Made by a program: the position numbers and the translations under genes. Below are positions 19,701 to 28,154 of a stretch of 64,000 bases of DNA, piece after piece. The notes beneath the pieces are model-generated. The model saw only the letters and a list, made by a program, of their open reading frames with translations, ran no database searches and had not been told where the DNA came from. Position 1 is the stretch's first letter. Each line of letters opens with the position of its first letter. Source of the DNA: Elusimicrobiota bacterium. Its GTDB lineage: Bacteria; Elusimicrobiota; Elusimicrobia; UBA1565; UBA9628. The stretch is from positions 3,738,951 through 3,802,950 of the forward strand of contig CP096137.1 in the NCBI GenBank assembly GCA_023213235.1, in the 5' to 3' direction.

Positions 19701-21154
19701 ATGTCCGCCACCGGCATCCTCAGCCACCGGACCGCGCTCAAGCGCCCAGACATCTCTCGCCCGCTGAAGTTGGCGATTCAGGACTCCGTTCTCTCCAAGA
19801 CAGATGCGGTCTTTGACTTCGGCTGTGGGCACGGCGACGATCTAAGATTTCTCACCGCGGCCGGTTATTTCTGCACTGGCTGGGACCCCCAGTTTCGTCA
19901 AAGCACCAAATTCCAAGCCGCCGATGTAGTGAACCTCGGCTACGTCATCAACGTCATTCCGGATCCGGCGGAGCGCGGGCGAACCCTCAAGAAAGCATTC
20001 TCTCTCGCCAAGAAGGTTCTGATCGTCTCGGCGCAGCTCGACATGTATCAGAACAAATCTGTTTCAGTGCGCCCGTTCGGCGATGGTTTCATAACGACGA
20101 GGAGTACCTTCCAGAAGCTCTATACGCAACAAGAACTCTGTGACTACATCAGGACAATTACGGGGATGGAGCCTGTTGCTGCTGCGCCAGGGTGTTTTAT
20201 GTCTTCAAGGACGGCGAGCGCCAGGAGGCTTTTCTCCAGCGCCGATATACACGAGCACCGTTGCCGTGGGTGTCGAGGCCGACTCTTTCCGAACGGTTTG
20301 CCGAGCACAAAGAACTCCTCGAATCCTTTATAACGTGCGTCTGCCGGCTTGGGCGCCTGCCTATAGACGGAGAGTATGACCGGGCCGATGAACTCCAAAA
20401 GCGCGTTGGGAGCCCCCGGCGCGCCCTCAGCTTGGTCGAGAAGCTCTATCCGGAAAATCCGATCAAGGAGGCACAGGAACAGCGCCGACGCGATCTGCGT
20501 GTGTATTTCGCGCTTGGCAAGTTCCGGCCGCGGATCGCGTTCAACCTCCTTCCTAAGCCGCTGCAAGTCGATGTGAAGTCATTCTTTGGAACGTACACGG
20601 CTGCTGTGGCCGAGGGGCAGGCCTTTCTTTTTGATGCGGGTAACGTTGAGAAAATAACCGCCGCATGCGCTGAGTCCACCGTGGGCAAGAAGCTCCCCGA
20701 TGATCTGTACGTCCACGTTGATTCTAAAGACGAGTTGCCTCCGATCTTGCGCGTATATATCGGATGTGCCGAGACGTTGGCGGGGAAAATTGAGGGCGCC
20801 AATATCATCAAGATTCACATGCGCTCTGGAAAGGTGTCTTACTTAGAGTATCCGGGTTTCGATAGGCAAGGACATCCCCGCCTCCATAAGACGACCGTCG
20901 TGATGCTCCGGGAGCGCAAGATTGTGTTCCGAGACTATGCGAGTGTCGACAACCCGCCCGTGCTCCACCGAAAGGAAACACTTCTGGCCAAGACCGACGC
21001 GCGATTCAAGTTGTTCTCCGCCCTGACCGCAGCGGAGGAAAAGGCGGGTTTACTTGAGAACTCCTTTGAGATTGGAACGCTTTCCGGTTGGCAGACGAGA
21101 CTCCGGGCGCGTGGATACACAATACGAGGACACAGGCTCGTGAAGGCGGCGTAA
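19701..21154 (+). CDS. DNA phosphorothioation-associated putative methyltransferase (frame break near 20189)
   Basis: N-terminal HRTALKRPDIS and VFDFGCGHGDDLR (SAM-binding motif I, about residues 38-50), then GWDP and ADVVNLGYVINVIPDP, match the methyltransferase family known to co-occur with dnd clusters. One base is missing at CCAGGGTG (about 20186-20193); restoring it continues into VFYVFKDGERQEAF and gives about 485 residues. Target (DNA, protein or neither) is unknown. Last gene of the tightly packed operon. Confidence 0.75.
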
Positions 21155-21221
21155 GGTTTAGAGTTCGAACGCTGGGTGGAGACGCAGCAGTCGATCGGTT
21201 AGACCCGATTATGGAGAGTGC

Positions 21222-21782
21222 ATGAATGTCTGGTTCGTTCGATCCAATGGAGAGACGGGACACAATGAACCGGGGAGCGACTTATACATCCCTGGTGAGC
21301 CCCCGACTTTCCCGGATCGTTTCTTCGACTATCGCGACCTCTGTCTTGACGGCGGATTCATTCGTATAGGCTGGTCTGCATCAGGAGACGTACGAAAGCC
21401 TGGCTGGATGGAGCGAGCACGCAAAGCATATAAAGGGATCGATGATCACACGCTCAAGTATCTTGAGCAATTTGCATCCATCGAAAAGGGCGACCTAATT
21501 CTGATGCCTTCGGGCACGGGGAAGTTTTGGGTTCACTTCGGGATCGTCGAACCTGATGGGGATCGCCCACTTTACTCCTATCACTACGACACAAAGGCGG
21601 GAGATTGGTTTGAAAATGCTCATCGCCTGCCTGTCCGCTGGCTACGTAAGAGCACAGGGCTATGGCTGACAGAGTATCTGCCGGACATCGGCGGGAACTG
21701 GTTCCATGCATTTGGCCGAGTCGTGAAGGCGAAAAATGAGGCGCTAGCATTTGTCGGGGATGTGGGTGCTTCTTCGGTCTAG
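21222..21782 (+). CDS. Possible PUA/EVE-like modified-DNA reader at the operon end
   Basis: 186 residues, no confident family. The pattern MNVWFVRSN, then FIRIGWSASGD, then IEKGDLILMPSGTGKFWVHFGIV resembles the small beta-barrels of the PUA/EVE/ASCH superfamily, often found as readers of modified bases and as N-terminal modules of modification-dependent nucleases. Being stand-alone and beside a phosphorothioation cluster, it could sense modification state. Starts 67 bases after the methyltransferase with a GGAGAG ribosome site. Fold assignment is tentative. Confidence 0.4.
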   Translation: MNVWFVRSNGETGHNEPGSDLYIPGEPPTFPDRFFDYRDLCLDGGFIRIGWSASGDVRKPGWMERARKAYKGIDDHTLKYLEQFASIEKGDLILMPSGTGKFWVHFGIVEPDGDRPLYSYHYDTKAGDWFENAHRLPVRWLRKSTGLWLTEYLPDIGGNWFHAFGRVVKAKNEALAFVGDVGASSV

Positions 21783-21813
21783 CATTCGGAATGGGCATGA
21801 GCCTCAAGGCTAG

Positions 21814-22434
21814 ATGGGCAATGATGAAATTTCTTCAGGCTGGATTGCACCTGTTGCCTTGACCGAGATAATTCTCCCTAAACCCGGCGCCGGCCTCCCC
21901 TTCCTCGAATCCCTCTACGTCCGCTTCTACGTCGGCCCCTTCCAATCCCGCAAAGCCGACAAATCCAAGAACCTGCGCCTCTTCCAAATGGTCGGCGCCC
22001 GCCTGCTCAAGGAGTTCTCCTCCATCCCAGCGGAGAAGCGCGACACGAAGGTCCTCGTCCCGCGCATGCCCGGCATCGAGGACAGCTCCCGCAACTGGTG
22101 CCCCAACCAGGTGCTCGAGCACCTGATGATCACCGGCGTGCCCATGCGCGGCCTGATCGTGGAGCTCGCGAACGGCCGGACTTCGGATTATGAGGTCAAG
22201 ATCGAGAACTTCAAGCCCCAAGGCAAGTATGAAGGCGGCGACGCCAGCCAGGACTTCAAGAAGTTCCTAGACGAGACCGTCTCAATTCTCGACACACTCG
22301 ACGTGAAGGACGCCGGCCCCACCCACAAGCACCCATGGCTCGGCCAGTTCAACGCGCTGCAGTGGACCTGGCTGCTGGCCGGACATAACGGACTGCACTA
22401 CAACCAGCTTCAGGCGATCAAGAAAGGCCTTTGA
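21814..22434 (+). CDS. DinB-like protein straddling the island edge
   Basis: 206 residues. The C-terminal KHPWLGQFNALQWTWLLAGHNGLHYNQL is typical of DinB/DUF1569 four-helix metal-binding proteins, whose enzymatic role is usually a thiol-dependent transferase or unknown. The first 20 codons have the lower GC of the island and the rest the very high GC of the chromosome. The native start may have been replaced when the island inserted. Overlaps the next gene by four bases. Confidence 0.55.
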   Translation: MGNDEISSGWIAPVALTEIILPKPGAGLPFLESLYVRFYVGPFQSRKADKSKNLRLFQMVGARLLKEFSSIPAEKRDTKVLVPRMPGIEDSSRNWCPNQVLEHLMITGVPMRGLIVELANGRTSDYEVKIENFKPQGKYEGGDASQDFKKFLDETVSILDTLDVKDAGPTHKHPWLGQFNALQWTWLLAGHNGLHYNQLQAIKKGL

Positions 22435-23558
22435 ACGTTCTCGCGACGCTTCTCCTGCTGTGCCTGCCCGCGAGCGGCGCCATCACCGAGTCGAAGGCCC
22501 TCAAAGGCGTGCTCATCGACGACCGCGGCCAGTCTAAGGAAGCCGCCTTCCTCGAACGCGGCCTCAAGAAGATCGCCCAATCCGGGACCGCCAAGATCCT
22601 CGAGGAGCGACGGAACCGCTTAGGCCCCGTCCTCGTCCGGTTCGCTAAGCTCGACACCTCGACCGTCGCCTTCTCCGGCGCCCACGGCAACACCGACATC
22701 CATCAGGCCACGATGACCGTCAACGTGAACGAGGAGGTGCTCAAGTCCTCGCATTCGTTCGTGGAGACCTTGGCCCACGAGCTGTACGGTCACGGGATCC
22801 TGCTGAAGGAGAAGGTGTACGAGGATGCCGACATCGGCCACACGATCTACAACGAGGGCTGGGCCTTGGCGCTTGGGGCCATCATCGCGCTGGAGGCGGG
22901 TGAGCCCATCGACGAGGAGTACCGCATCGACGCGATCACGGCCAGCACGAGGGCGTACGCCGCCGAGGTGATGTTCCTGGACTCGAAGGAGGCGCGCATC
23001 GAGTTCTCCCTCGAGGAGGCAAAAGACCCCGCGAAAGCGATCAAGGCGCGGCTGAACGAGATCAAGCGGAGGCGGAAGTCGGTCGAGGAGAGGCGGCAGG
23101 ACAGCCTCGTCTGGAGGCAGCGGCTCGAGCACTTCACGAAGGTGCACCGGCTTGATCCCGCGCAGGTGAAGGAGCTGTACGACAGCGTAGACGCCACTTT
23201 AAACGTGACCTTGCCCGACCAGAAGGCGATGCTCGAGACGGCGGAGAAGCACCTGAAGTCCGTTCTGGATTACTTCAAGGAGCCGGAAGGACAGCTGTGG
23301 GTGGAGCGGATGAAGGAGCTCTCCCGGACCGATTACTTGAGGAATGTCGCCAAGATGTTCGCCATCATGGGCCTGCGACTCCAGGAGCTGCGGGCGGCCC
23401 TGCCGGCGGCGCCGGCTGTCGTGGAGGCGCCGCCCAAGACGATCGGCTGGGCGGAGCTCGATGAGATGACGGCGAAGGACCTCGTCGAGAACCCCGGGCA
23501 CTGGAAGGGCGTGCCGCCACCGTCGGGAAGGCGCGCGGAGCCGTGGGTGCTGCCGTAG
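22431..23558 (+). CDS. Secreted protein with zincin-like HELYGH motif
   Basis: 375 residues from a TTG that overlaps the previous stop. Signal peptide LNVLATLLLLCLPASGAITE. LAHELYGHGI (about residues 104-113) looks like a metallopeptidase helix, although the second His is one position late for the classic HExxH. YNEGWALALGA follows and could supply a further ligand. The C-terminal half is a long charged helical region. Function unproven. A truncated duplicate of its 5' end lies at 28155. Confidence 0.5.
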   Translation: MNVLATLLLLCLPASGAITESKALKGVLIDDRGQSKEAAFLERGLKKIAQSGTAKILEERRNRLGPVLVRFAKLDTSTVAFSGAHGNTDIHQATMTVNVNEEVLKSSHSFVETLAHELYGHGILLKEKVYEDADIGHTIYNEGWALALGAIIALEAGEPIDEEYRIDAITASTRAYAAEVMFLDSKEARIEFSLEEAKDPAKAIKARLNEIKRRRKSVEERRQDSLVWRQRLEHFTKVHRLDPAQVKELYDSVDATLNVTLPDQKAMLETAEKHLKSVLDYFKEPEGQLWVERMKELSRTDYLRNVAKMFAIMGLRLQELRAALPAAPAVVEAPPKTIGWAELDEMTAKDLVENPGHWKGVPPPSGRRAEPWVLP

Positions 23559-23599
23559 ACTCGCGCCGCCAGTGTGAAACCGGCCGGTTCCCGGGAGAC

Positions 23600-23625
23600 G
23601 GAACTTTCCGGGCCACTCAATCGTC
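23600..23625 (+). promoter_or_regulatory. ECF-sigma-like promoter (copy 2)
   Basis: GGAACTT, 15 bases, CGTC. Nearly identical to the element at 1679-1707, including TCAATCGTCTGGTAGG. The following sequence has no open gene for 240 bases, so it may be a stranded promoter left by rearrangement. Confidence 0.45.
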
Positions 23626-23660
23626 TGGTAGGTGTGGAGCTGAGCGCGGCGGAGACCAAA

Positions 23661-23691
23661 AATTGGATATCACAAATTGTGATATCCAATT
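23661..23691. promoter_or_regulatory. 31-bp perfect palindrome
   Basis: 15-base arms around a single central A: the left arm contains TTGGATATCACAA and the right TTGTGATATCCAA. Such compact AT-rich symmetry suits a dimeric repressor operator better than a terminator, since no T-tract follows. Confidence 0.45.
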
Positions 23692-23868
23692 CGGGTCTTA
23701 AAATGGGTTAACGCAAGCGCCCGTTCGTCGGGCGCGGTGAAGCTACGCCGCAATATATTCGATTTAAAACGAATATAAATCGTATTTCGAGCTGTAACCA
23801 ATCCGACCTTGACGGGGTACCCATGAGCGTGGTAATATGATGGAAGAATCGTGGCTCAAATGAGGTAA

Positions 23869-24264
23869 ATGTATGCCCCCGTCGATCTCTTCTCGACTGT
23901 TCCAGACAAAGATTACGCCGGCCTCCTGCAGACCGGCCATCCCGGCGTTCCCAAGCACGACGCCGTCCTGACGTTTTTCAACTTCGGCAAGCCAGAGGTC
24001 GCGTCGGCCACCGGCGTTCCGGCCGGCTCCGTGCGCTATGACGCGCGCATGCCCGAAGCGGTGAAGCTCAAGATGCTGGAGTGGGCGACGCTCGTGAACC
24101 TGGTCGCTCAGTTTTTCGGCGGCGACGTGGAGAAGGCCGCGCTTTGGTTCAAGCTTCCCAACCCGTTGCTGGGGAACGTCTCGCCGCGGGACATGATCCG
24201 GTTCGGCCGCTACGAGACGCTGCGCGACTTTATTTATACCTCGTTGTCCGAGAATAGGCGTTAG
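23869..24264 (+). CDS. MbcA/ParS-type antitoxin
   Basis: 131 residues. The C-terminal ALWFKLPNPLLGNVSPRDMIRFGRYETL is the toxin-binding domain of MbcA/ParS/Xre antitoxins that pair with RES toxins. The N-terminal 50 residues are not a clear helix-turn-helix. It precedes only a fragment of a RES gene, so its partner is broken. Confidence 0.75.
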   Translation: MYAPVDLFSTVPDKDYAGLLQTGHPGVPKHDAVLTFFNFGKPEVASATGVPAGSVRYDARMPEAVKLKMLEWATLVNLVAQFFGGDVEKAALWFKLPNPLLGNVSPRDMIRFGRYETLRDFIYTSLSENRR

Positions 24265-24435
24265 ATGACGCGTGGCCCCGCGCCGGCATAAGAGGTATCG
24301 ACAGCCGCCGCGCAGGCAGAAGCGCGTCGTTTTCGACGAGTTCTCGGAGAGCGACGTCCTGCGTTGGGCCGCCTGGGGCGAGGCGGGCCGCCAGTTCCAC
24401 TGGGATTGGTACAGCGACCTCGCCGGGCGGATCTG

Positions 24436-24693
24436 ATGACGATCATGCTCGACCCGAACTGGCGTCAGTGGCCGTCCTTGTTCGGCGTGCCGAATTCCTC
24501 GCAGATCTTCGGCCAGCTGGCCGTCGAGGCGGGGATCGAGGGCGTGATCTATCCGTCGAAGTTCAACGAGCGGCCCAACGTCGCGATCTATCCGAAGAAC
24601 ATCGGCGGGGATTCTTTCGTCGAGCTCGCCGATGCGGTGGCTCCGGAAACCAAGGTCCGCCGCATCGACGCGATGAACAAGGACTCGGTCTAG
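24436..24693 (+). pseudogene. RES-domain toxin fragment (C-terminal part only)
   Basis: 86 residues: DPNWRQWPSLFGVPNSSQIFGQL then EGVIYPSKF and SFVELAD match the C-terminal end of RES NAD-degrading toxins. The N-terminal two thirds, including the conserved Arg/Tyr region, are missing. The 170 bases between it and the ParS-like gene read only as short out-of-frame pieces. Remnant of a second ParS/RES pair. Confidence 0.6.
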
Positions 24694-24725
24694 GGAGACC
24701 TCGGAATACAACGGGCCGGGCACGG

Positions 24726-25537
24726 TCAGGGCGCGAAGAACGAGGATTGCTGCGGCAGCTCGGGCTGCCAGCTCGGCCGCTTCGGCACGTTCCAAGAGCC
24801 GTCCATGCTGTTCGCGTTGGCCATCTTGACCTCGGCGCTCTCGACGACCGCGTTGCCGATCCGGTGATCCGTGAGCATCGGCACTTTCGTGCCCCGGAAC
24901 TCCGTGTGCCGCATAAGCGCCTTTTTGCCGTCGACGTCAAAGGCATCCCTGCTGAGCTCGTCGCCGTCCGCGTCGTACCAGCGGACGTCTATGGAGTAGC
25001 GCCGCCGAGCGGCCGGAAGAGCCGCGGTGATCGCGTCTTTGAAGATGGGCTTGCCGCCGGCGAGCGAGCGAAAGCTGTCGGTGCAGTGGGTCGGCGGCAT
25101 CGCGCGGATATCGGCGCCGCCGTCTGACTTCTTGTCGCGGAAGAGGTTGCGGCTCTGAACGACTGTCCCGTCGATCCGGACCACCGCGCGCGACACGAAC
25201 CCGGGCTCCGTCGTGTAGTGGGTGAAAACGGCCTCGGAGGGGTTCTGCGTCACCGGCTCGGCGGGCGCCGGCTTCGGCGGCGCGGAAAACGCGGGGGCCG
25301 TCTCTTGCGCCGGCGCGATCGCGGCGGCGGGTGGAGGAAGCGGAGTCAGAACGGCCTGCGGGGGAGCGTCGACCACGGGTGGGGCTGGAGCCGGGAATTG
25401 AAGGTAGACGACCGCCGCCGCCAAGAGCGTGACGGCGGCGAGGCCGGCCCGCCCGGGTTCTTTCGGCGCTTTGCGGCGGGGCCGCGGGAGCGGCGAGTAG
25501 GGAGGTCGTCGTCACGGCGACCGGCGGATTCGGGCAT
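24726..25537 (-). CDS. Single-pass membrane protein with Pro-rich linker (frame break near 25501)
   Basis: About 270 residues if one base is restored in GGGAG at 25500-25504: MPESAGRRDDDLP then a basic segment, a membrane helix (AGLAAVTLLAAAVVYLQF), a Pro/Ala-rich stretch, and a mostly beta extracytoplasmic domain containing YSIDVRWYDADGDEL. No family recognised. TACACT ends six bases before the ATG. Its promoter lies within a 60-bp segment that is duplicated at 28275. Confidence 0.5.
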
Positions 25538-25540
25538 AGA

Positions 25541-25600
25541 GCGAGTGTAGGTGCGTGGTGCCGCGTTCGCCATGCCTAGACGTTAAAAAGGGGTAAAAAG
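25541..25600. repeat. 60-bp direct repeat, copy A
   Basis: Identical over 60 bases to 28275-28334 (starts GCGAGTGTAGGTGCG, ends GGGGTAAAAAG). Copy A carries the -10 of the membrane-protein gene at 25537. The two copies bracket the intact ParS/RES pair and a nucleotidyltransferase module. Confidence 0.9.
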
Positions 25601-25632
25601 CGGAGATCCAATAATTGTGGCGTGCGGTAAAA

Positions 25633-25673
25633 AGTCCATAAGCATTGACATAGTCCATAACTGGACTTACACT
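25633..25673 (+). promoter_or_regulatory. Promoter and operator of ParS/RES operon
   Basis: TTGACA (25645-25650), 17 bases, TACACT (25668-25673). AGTCCATAA occurs at 25633 and 25652, and AGTCC/GGACT forms an inverted repeat across the spacer (25652-25667). This is the expected arrangement for autorepression by the antitoxin. Confidence 0.65.
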
Positions 25674-25693
25674 GTGGGGATACAGGAGACCCT

Positions 25694-26097
25694 ATGACCG
25701 CAACCCCAGTCTTGGTACGGAAGGTCGACCCGAGAACGGCCTCGAAGCCGGCGCTGAAGGCGTTCTTCAACCTCGCGGACCGTTGGAAGCTGGACACGGA
25801 GCAGCAGCTCGTCCTTCTCGGCTCGCCCGGGCGGTCGACGCTGTTCAAATGGAAAAAGGATAAGGAGGGACACCTGACGCTCGATACGCTGGAGCGAATC
25901 TCATACATGCTGGGGATCTTCAAGGCCCTGCATGTCCTGCTGCCCGACGAGGACGCGGCGGACGCGTGGGTCAAGAAAGCCAACGCGGCCCCCTGTTCCA
26001 GGGGAAGTCGGCGCTGGACCGGATGCTGTCCGGGCACGTGAGCGATCTTTACGAGGTGCGTCAGTATCTCGACGCGCAGAGAGGCGGCTGGGCTTGA
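25694..26097 (+). CDS. ParS/MbcA-type antitoxin of RES pair (frame break at 25989-25993)
   Basis: Helix-turn-helix-like N-terminus (LVLLGSPGRSTLFKWKKDKEGHLTLDTLERISYML) and a C-terminal toxin-binding domain. One C is missing in a run of five; restoring it continues into LFQGKSALDRMLSGHVSDLYEVRQYLDAQRGGW, the family's end, giving about 134 residues. The TGA overlaps the RES start (TTGA), so the two are translationally coupled. Likely autorepressor through the AGTCC operators upstream. Confidence 0.8.
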
Positions 26098-26774
26098 ACG
26101 TTCCGGTCCGCGCCGTCAGCTGGTCCACCACGTACCGGGTCATCCCGACCCGGTATGGAGAGGAGCGCATTCTGAGGAAGCTCGCCGACGCCGAGGATCT
26201 CGATGCGGTCACGGCCGTGGAGCGGATGACGAACGACCGGCGCCGGCAGGAGGACGAGGAGGTATCCTTGGTCGCCGCCCGGGACGTGGTGAAGGGGCCG
26301 GGCAGCGAGTTCATCATGGCGGCGTTCACGTATCGCAATCGGGAGGGAAGCCGCTTCAGCGACGGCTCCTACGGCGTCTATTACACCGCCAAGTCGAAGC
26401 CGACGGCGATCGCGGAGACGAAGCATCACCGGGAGATTTTCATGTCCCGGACGAAGGAAGGCCCCATGCGCCTGGAGATGTGTCTTCTGACGGCCGCGCT
26501 CGAGGGGGACCTGCACGACGTCCGCGGCTTGCAGAGGAAGTTGGCGGGCGTCTATCACCGAACGAATTACGCGGCCTCGCGCGCCTTGGCCAAGGACCTG
26601 GTGCTCGAGGATTCGTTCGGGATCGTCTACGACAGCGTGCGGCACAAGGGCGGGGAGTGCGCGGCCGTCTTCCGGGCGTCGGTGTTGAGCGGGTGCAAGC
26701 CGGCCGGGCTGTTGGCGTTCGATTGGAACGGAACGGAGATTTCCAAGGTTTATGAGCTGCGAGAGTATAAATAG
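26094..26774 (+). CDS. RES-domain toxin (NAD-consuming family)
   Basis: 226 residues from a TTG overlapping the antitoxin stop. RES hallmarks: YRVIPTRYGEE near the N-terminus, FSDGSYGVYYTAKSKPTAIAETKHH in the middle, and FGIVYDSVRHKGGECAAVF near the end. RES toxins such as MbcT degrade NAD and arrest growth. No frame defect here, so the toxin is intact and kept in check by the preceding gene. Confidence 0.8.
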   Translation: MNVPVRAVSWSTTYRVIPTRYGEERILRKLADAEDLDAVTAVERMTNDRRRQEDEEVSLVAARDVVKGPGSEFIMAAFTYRNREGSRFSDGSYGVYYTAKSKPTAIAETKHHREIFMSRTKEGPMRLEMCLLTAALEGDLHDVRGLQRKLAGVYHRTNYAASRALAKDLVLEDSFGIVYDSVRHKGGECAAVFRASVLSGCKPAGLLAFDWNGTEISKVYELREYK

Positions 26775-26817
26775 GGCTTCACGAGAGTTGTGAGGTCTTA
26801 AAGGGCGTTCCGGGCCC

Positions 26818-26884
26818 TTGACAGGCTTTCTTATTCGTCTATACTATGCATGAAGTTGTATGAATACATACAATAACTTGTATG
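26818..26884 (+). promoter_or_regulatory. Promoter with TTGTATG operator
   Basis: TTGACA (26818-26823), 16 bases, TATACT (26840-26845). Downstream TTGTATG-AATA-CATACAA is a perfect inverted repeat (26856-26873), and a third TTGTATG (26878-26884) overlaps the start codon. A repressor bound here would block both initiation and translation of the nucleotidyltransferase gene. Confidence 0.65.
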
Positions 26885-27472
26885 ACTGAATACAGACTGA
26901 CCAAGCAGGGCCTCTGGGATATCCTGGAAGCGTGGGATCAATATCTCCCGTCGCCGGTGCGCGTCGTCGCCTGCGGCGGGACCGCGCTGACGCTGCAGGA
27001 TTTGAAGGAGTCGACCAAGGACGTGGACTTTCTCGTCCCGATGGAGGACGAGTACAAGGCCTTGATCCGAACCATCCGGAAGCTGGACTACCGCCAGCAG
27101 AGGGGAAGCGGCTGGAAGAAGGACGACTCCGTCTTCATCTTCGACCTGTTTCTCGGCAAGACCGTCTTCACGACGGAGCTGCTGGACTCGCCTCTCGAAG
27201 AGGGGAAAAGCGCGCTGATCCGCAAGTTCGACAAGCTGGAGGTCCGGGCGCTCAACGATTTGGATCTGATCATCTCGAAGATGTTTCGCGGGACGGACGT
27301 GGACGTCGAGGACTGCCTGACGCTGATGAACGCGCGCGGCGCCGCATTCGACGTGAAGGCGCTCGAGGCTCGCTACGCGGAAACGGCGAAGTACGACGTC
27401 GGCCAGGACAAAGTGATGAGGAATCTAGGCCTGTTGTTGGCGGAGTACCGGCCGGGAGGCGACAGTGCTTAA
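26882..27472 (+). CDS. DUF6036/AbiEii-like nucleotidyltransferase
   Basis: 196 residues. ACGGTALTLQDLKESTKDVDFLVP (about 31-54) has the GG-T and D-x-D features of the minimal nucleotidyltransferase fold used by AbiEii and related toxins. The rest is helical. Overlaps the following gene by eight bases. As in other such modules, one protein may be toxic by transferring nucleotides to RNA, with its neighbour as antitoxin. Confidence 0.65.
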   Translation: MTEYRLTKQGLWDILEAWDQYLPSPVRVVACGGTALTLQDLKESTKDVDFLVPMEDEYKALIRTIRKLDYRQQRGSGWKKDDSVFIFDLFLGKTVFTTELLDSPLEEGKSALIRKFDKLEVRALNDLDLIISKMFRGTDVDVEDCLTLMNARGAAFDVKALEARYAETAKYDVGQDKVMRNLGLLLAEYRPGGDSA

Positions 27473-28147
27473 AGGGGATGCGGCGTATCTGTTGTCGGCC
27501 ATGTCGCAGTACGGCTATTCGCTTTTGCAGCCCGACCGCATGGCCGATCCCAACGAGCTCCTGGCCGGGCTCGCGGGGAGCGAGGACACGCGCGTGCTGG
27601 AGGGGTTCCCGGTCGTGCTCGCGAACGCTCTCGAGAAGCACGCGGACAAGGTGGATCTCGACGCCGCGCTCGCCTCGCTGACCGACGAGAATGTCCGCGA
27701 GCGCTTGCGGCGGCTGACGGCCCTGTCTTTTTTCTGTTCGATTCGTTCGGGTATGAGGAGCTCAAGGCGCGGGCCGGAAAGGCCCGGCTCGTCGACGAGC
27801 CGCTCATGACCGAGCTGCGCAACGCCATGGTGCATGGGCAGCTGCTTCTGCGGGACGGGAAGAGCCTGGACCCGGGCAGGATAAAGCGGTCGTTCTTGAA
27901 CTACTACGTCCAGACGCGCGAGGCCGAGGGCTCCGACGCCAAGGCGCGGCTGCGCGAGGACTTCCGGCGGGAGTACAACCTGTCGCTGTTCTTCGCGCCC
28001 AAGCAGCGCGACCTGCTGAAGAAGAAGCTGCGCGGCGAGGCGCTCACCAAGACCGAGCGGGAGTATTTCTCGCGCGTGGTGAAGAAGAAGCTGCTGGCCT
28101 TGGCCGATCCCGACGTCCAGAGGCTGGCGATGAAGGCGCTGCAATAG
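27465..28147 (+). CDS. Partner of nucleotidyltransferase, unknown family (frame break at 27728-27733)
   Basis: About 227 residues after restoring one T in a run of six, which joins RLTALSFF to LFDSFGYEELKARAG. All-helical, Lys/Arg-rich C-terminal half with no domain recognised and no membrane segment. TELRNAMVHGQLLL has the look of a helical HEPN-like RNase motif (Arg-x4-6-His), which often pairs with nucleotidyltransferases, but only one such motif is seen. Overlap with the upstream gene indicates a two-gene module. Confidence 0.5.
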
Positions 28148-28154
28148 GGGCCTG

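Larger units (their letters stand above)
23559..23868. other. 310-bp gene-free region with promoter and palindromes
   Basis: No convincing gene. It holds an ECF-like promoter motif (23600-23625) with no obvious gene behind it, a 31-bp palindrome (23661-23691), a GCGCCCG/CGGGCGC hairpin (23717-23735), and an AT-rich stretch with inverted elements (CGATTTA/TAAATCG). TTGACG, 18 bases, TAATAT (23809-23838) would serve the ParS-like gene. Confidence 0.55.

Noticed and set aside
6310..21154. BREX, DISARM or Dnd (DndBCDE) system
   Set aside because: No PglX, PglZ, BrxL, DrmA-C, DndD or DndE-like genes; DUF4007 and the gene order fit SspABCD better.
6127..21900. Second copy of the tRNA-Ser 3' end as a right attachment site
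   Set aside because: The T-arm and acceptor sequence were looked for near 21150-21900 and at island gene gaps; only short chance matches such as GAGTTCGAAC near 21160 were seen.
23764..24795. 343-codon minus-strand frame over the ParS/RES remnant
   Set aside because: No recognisable domain, and the plus strand encodes clear ParS and RES sequences there.
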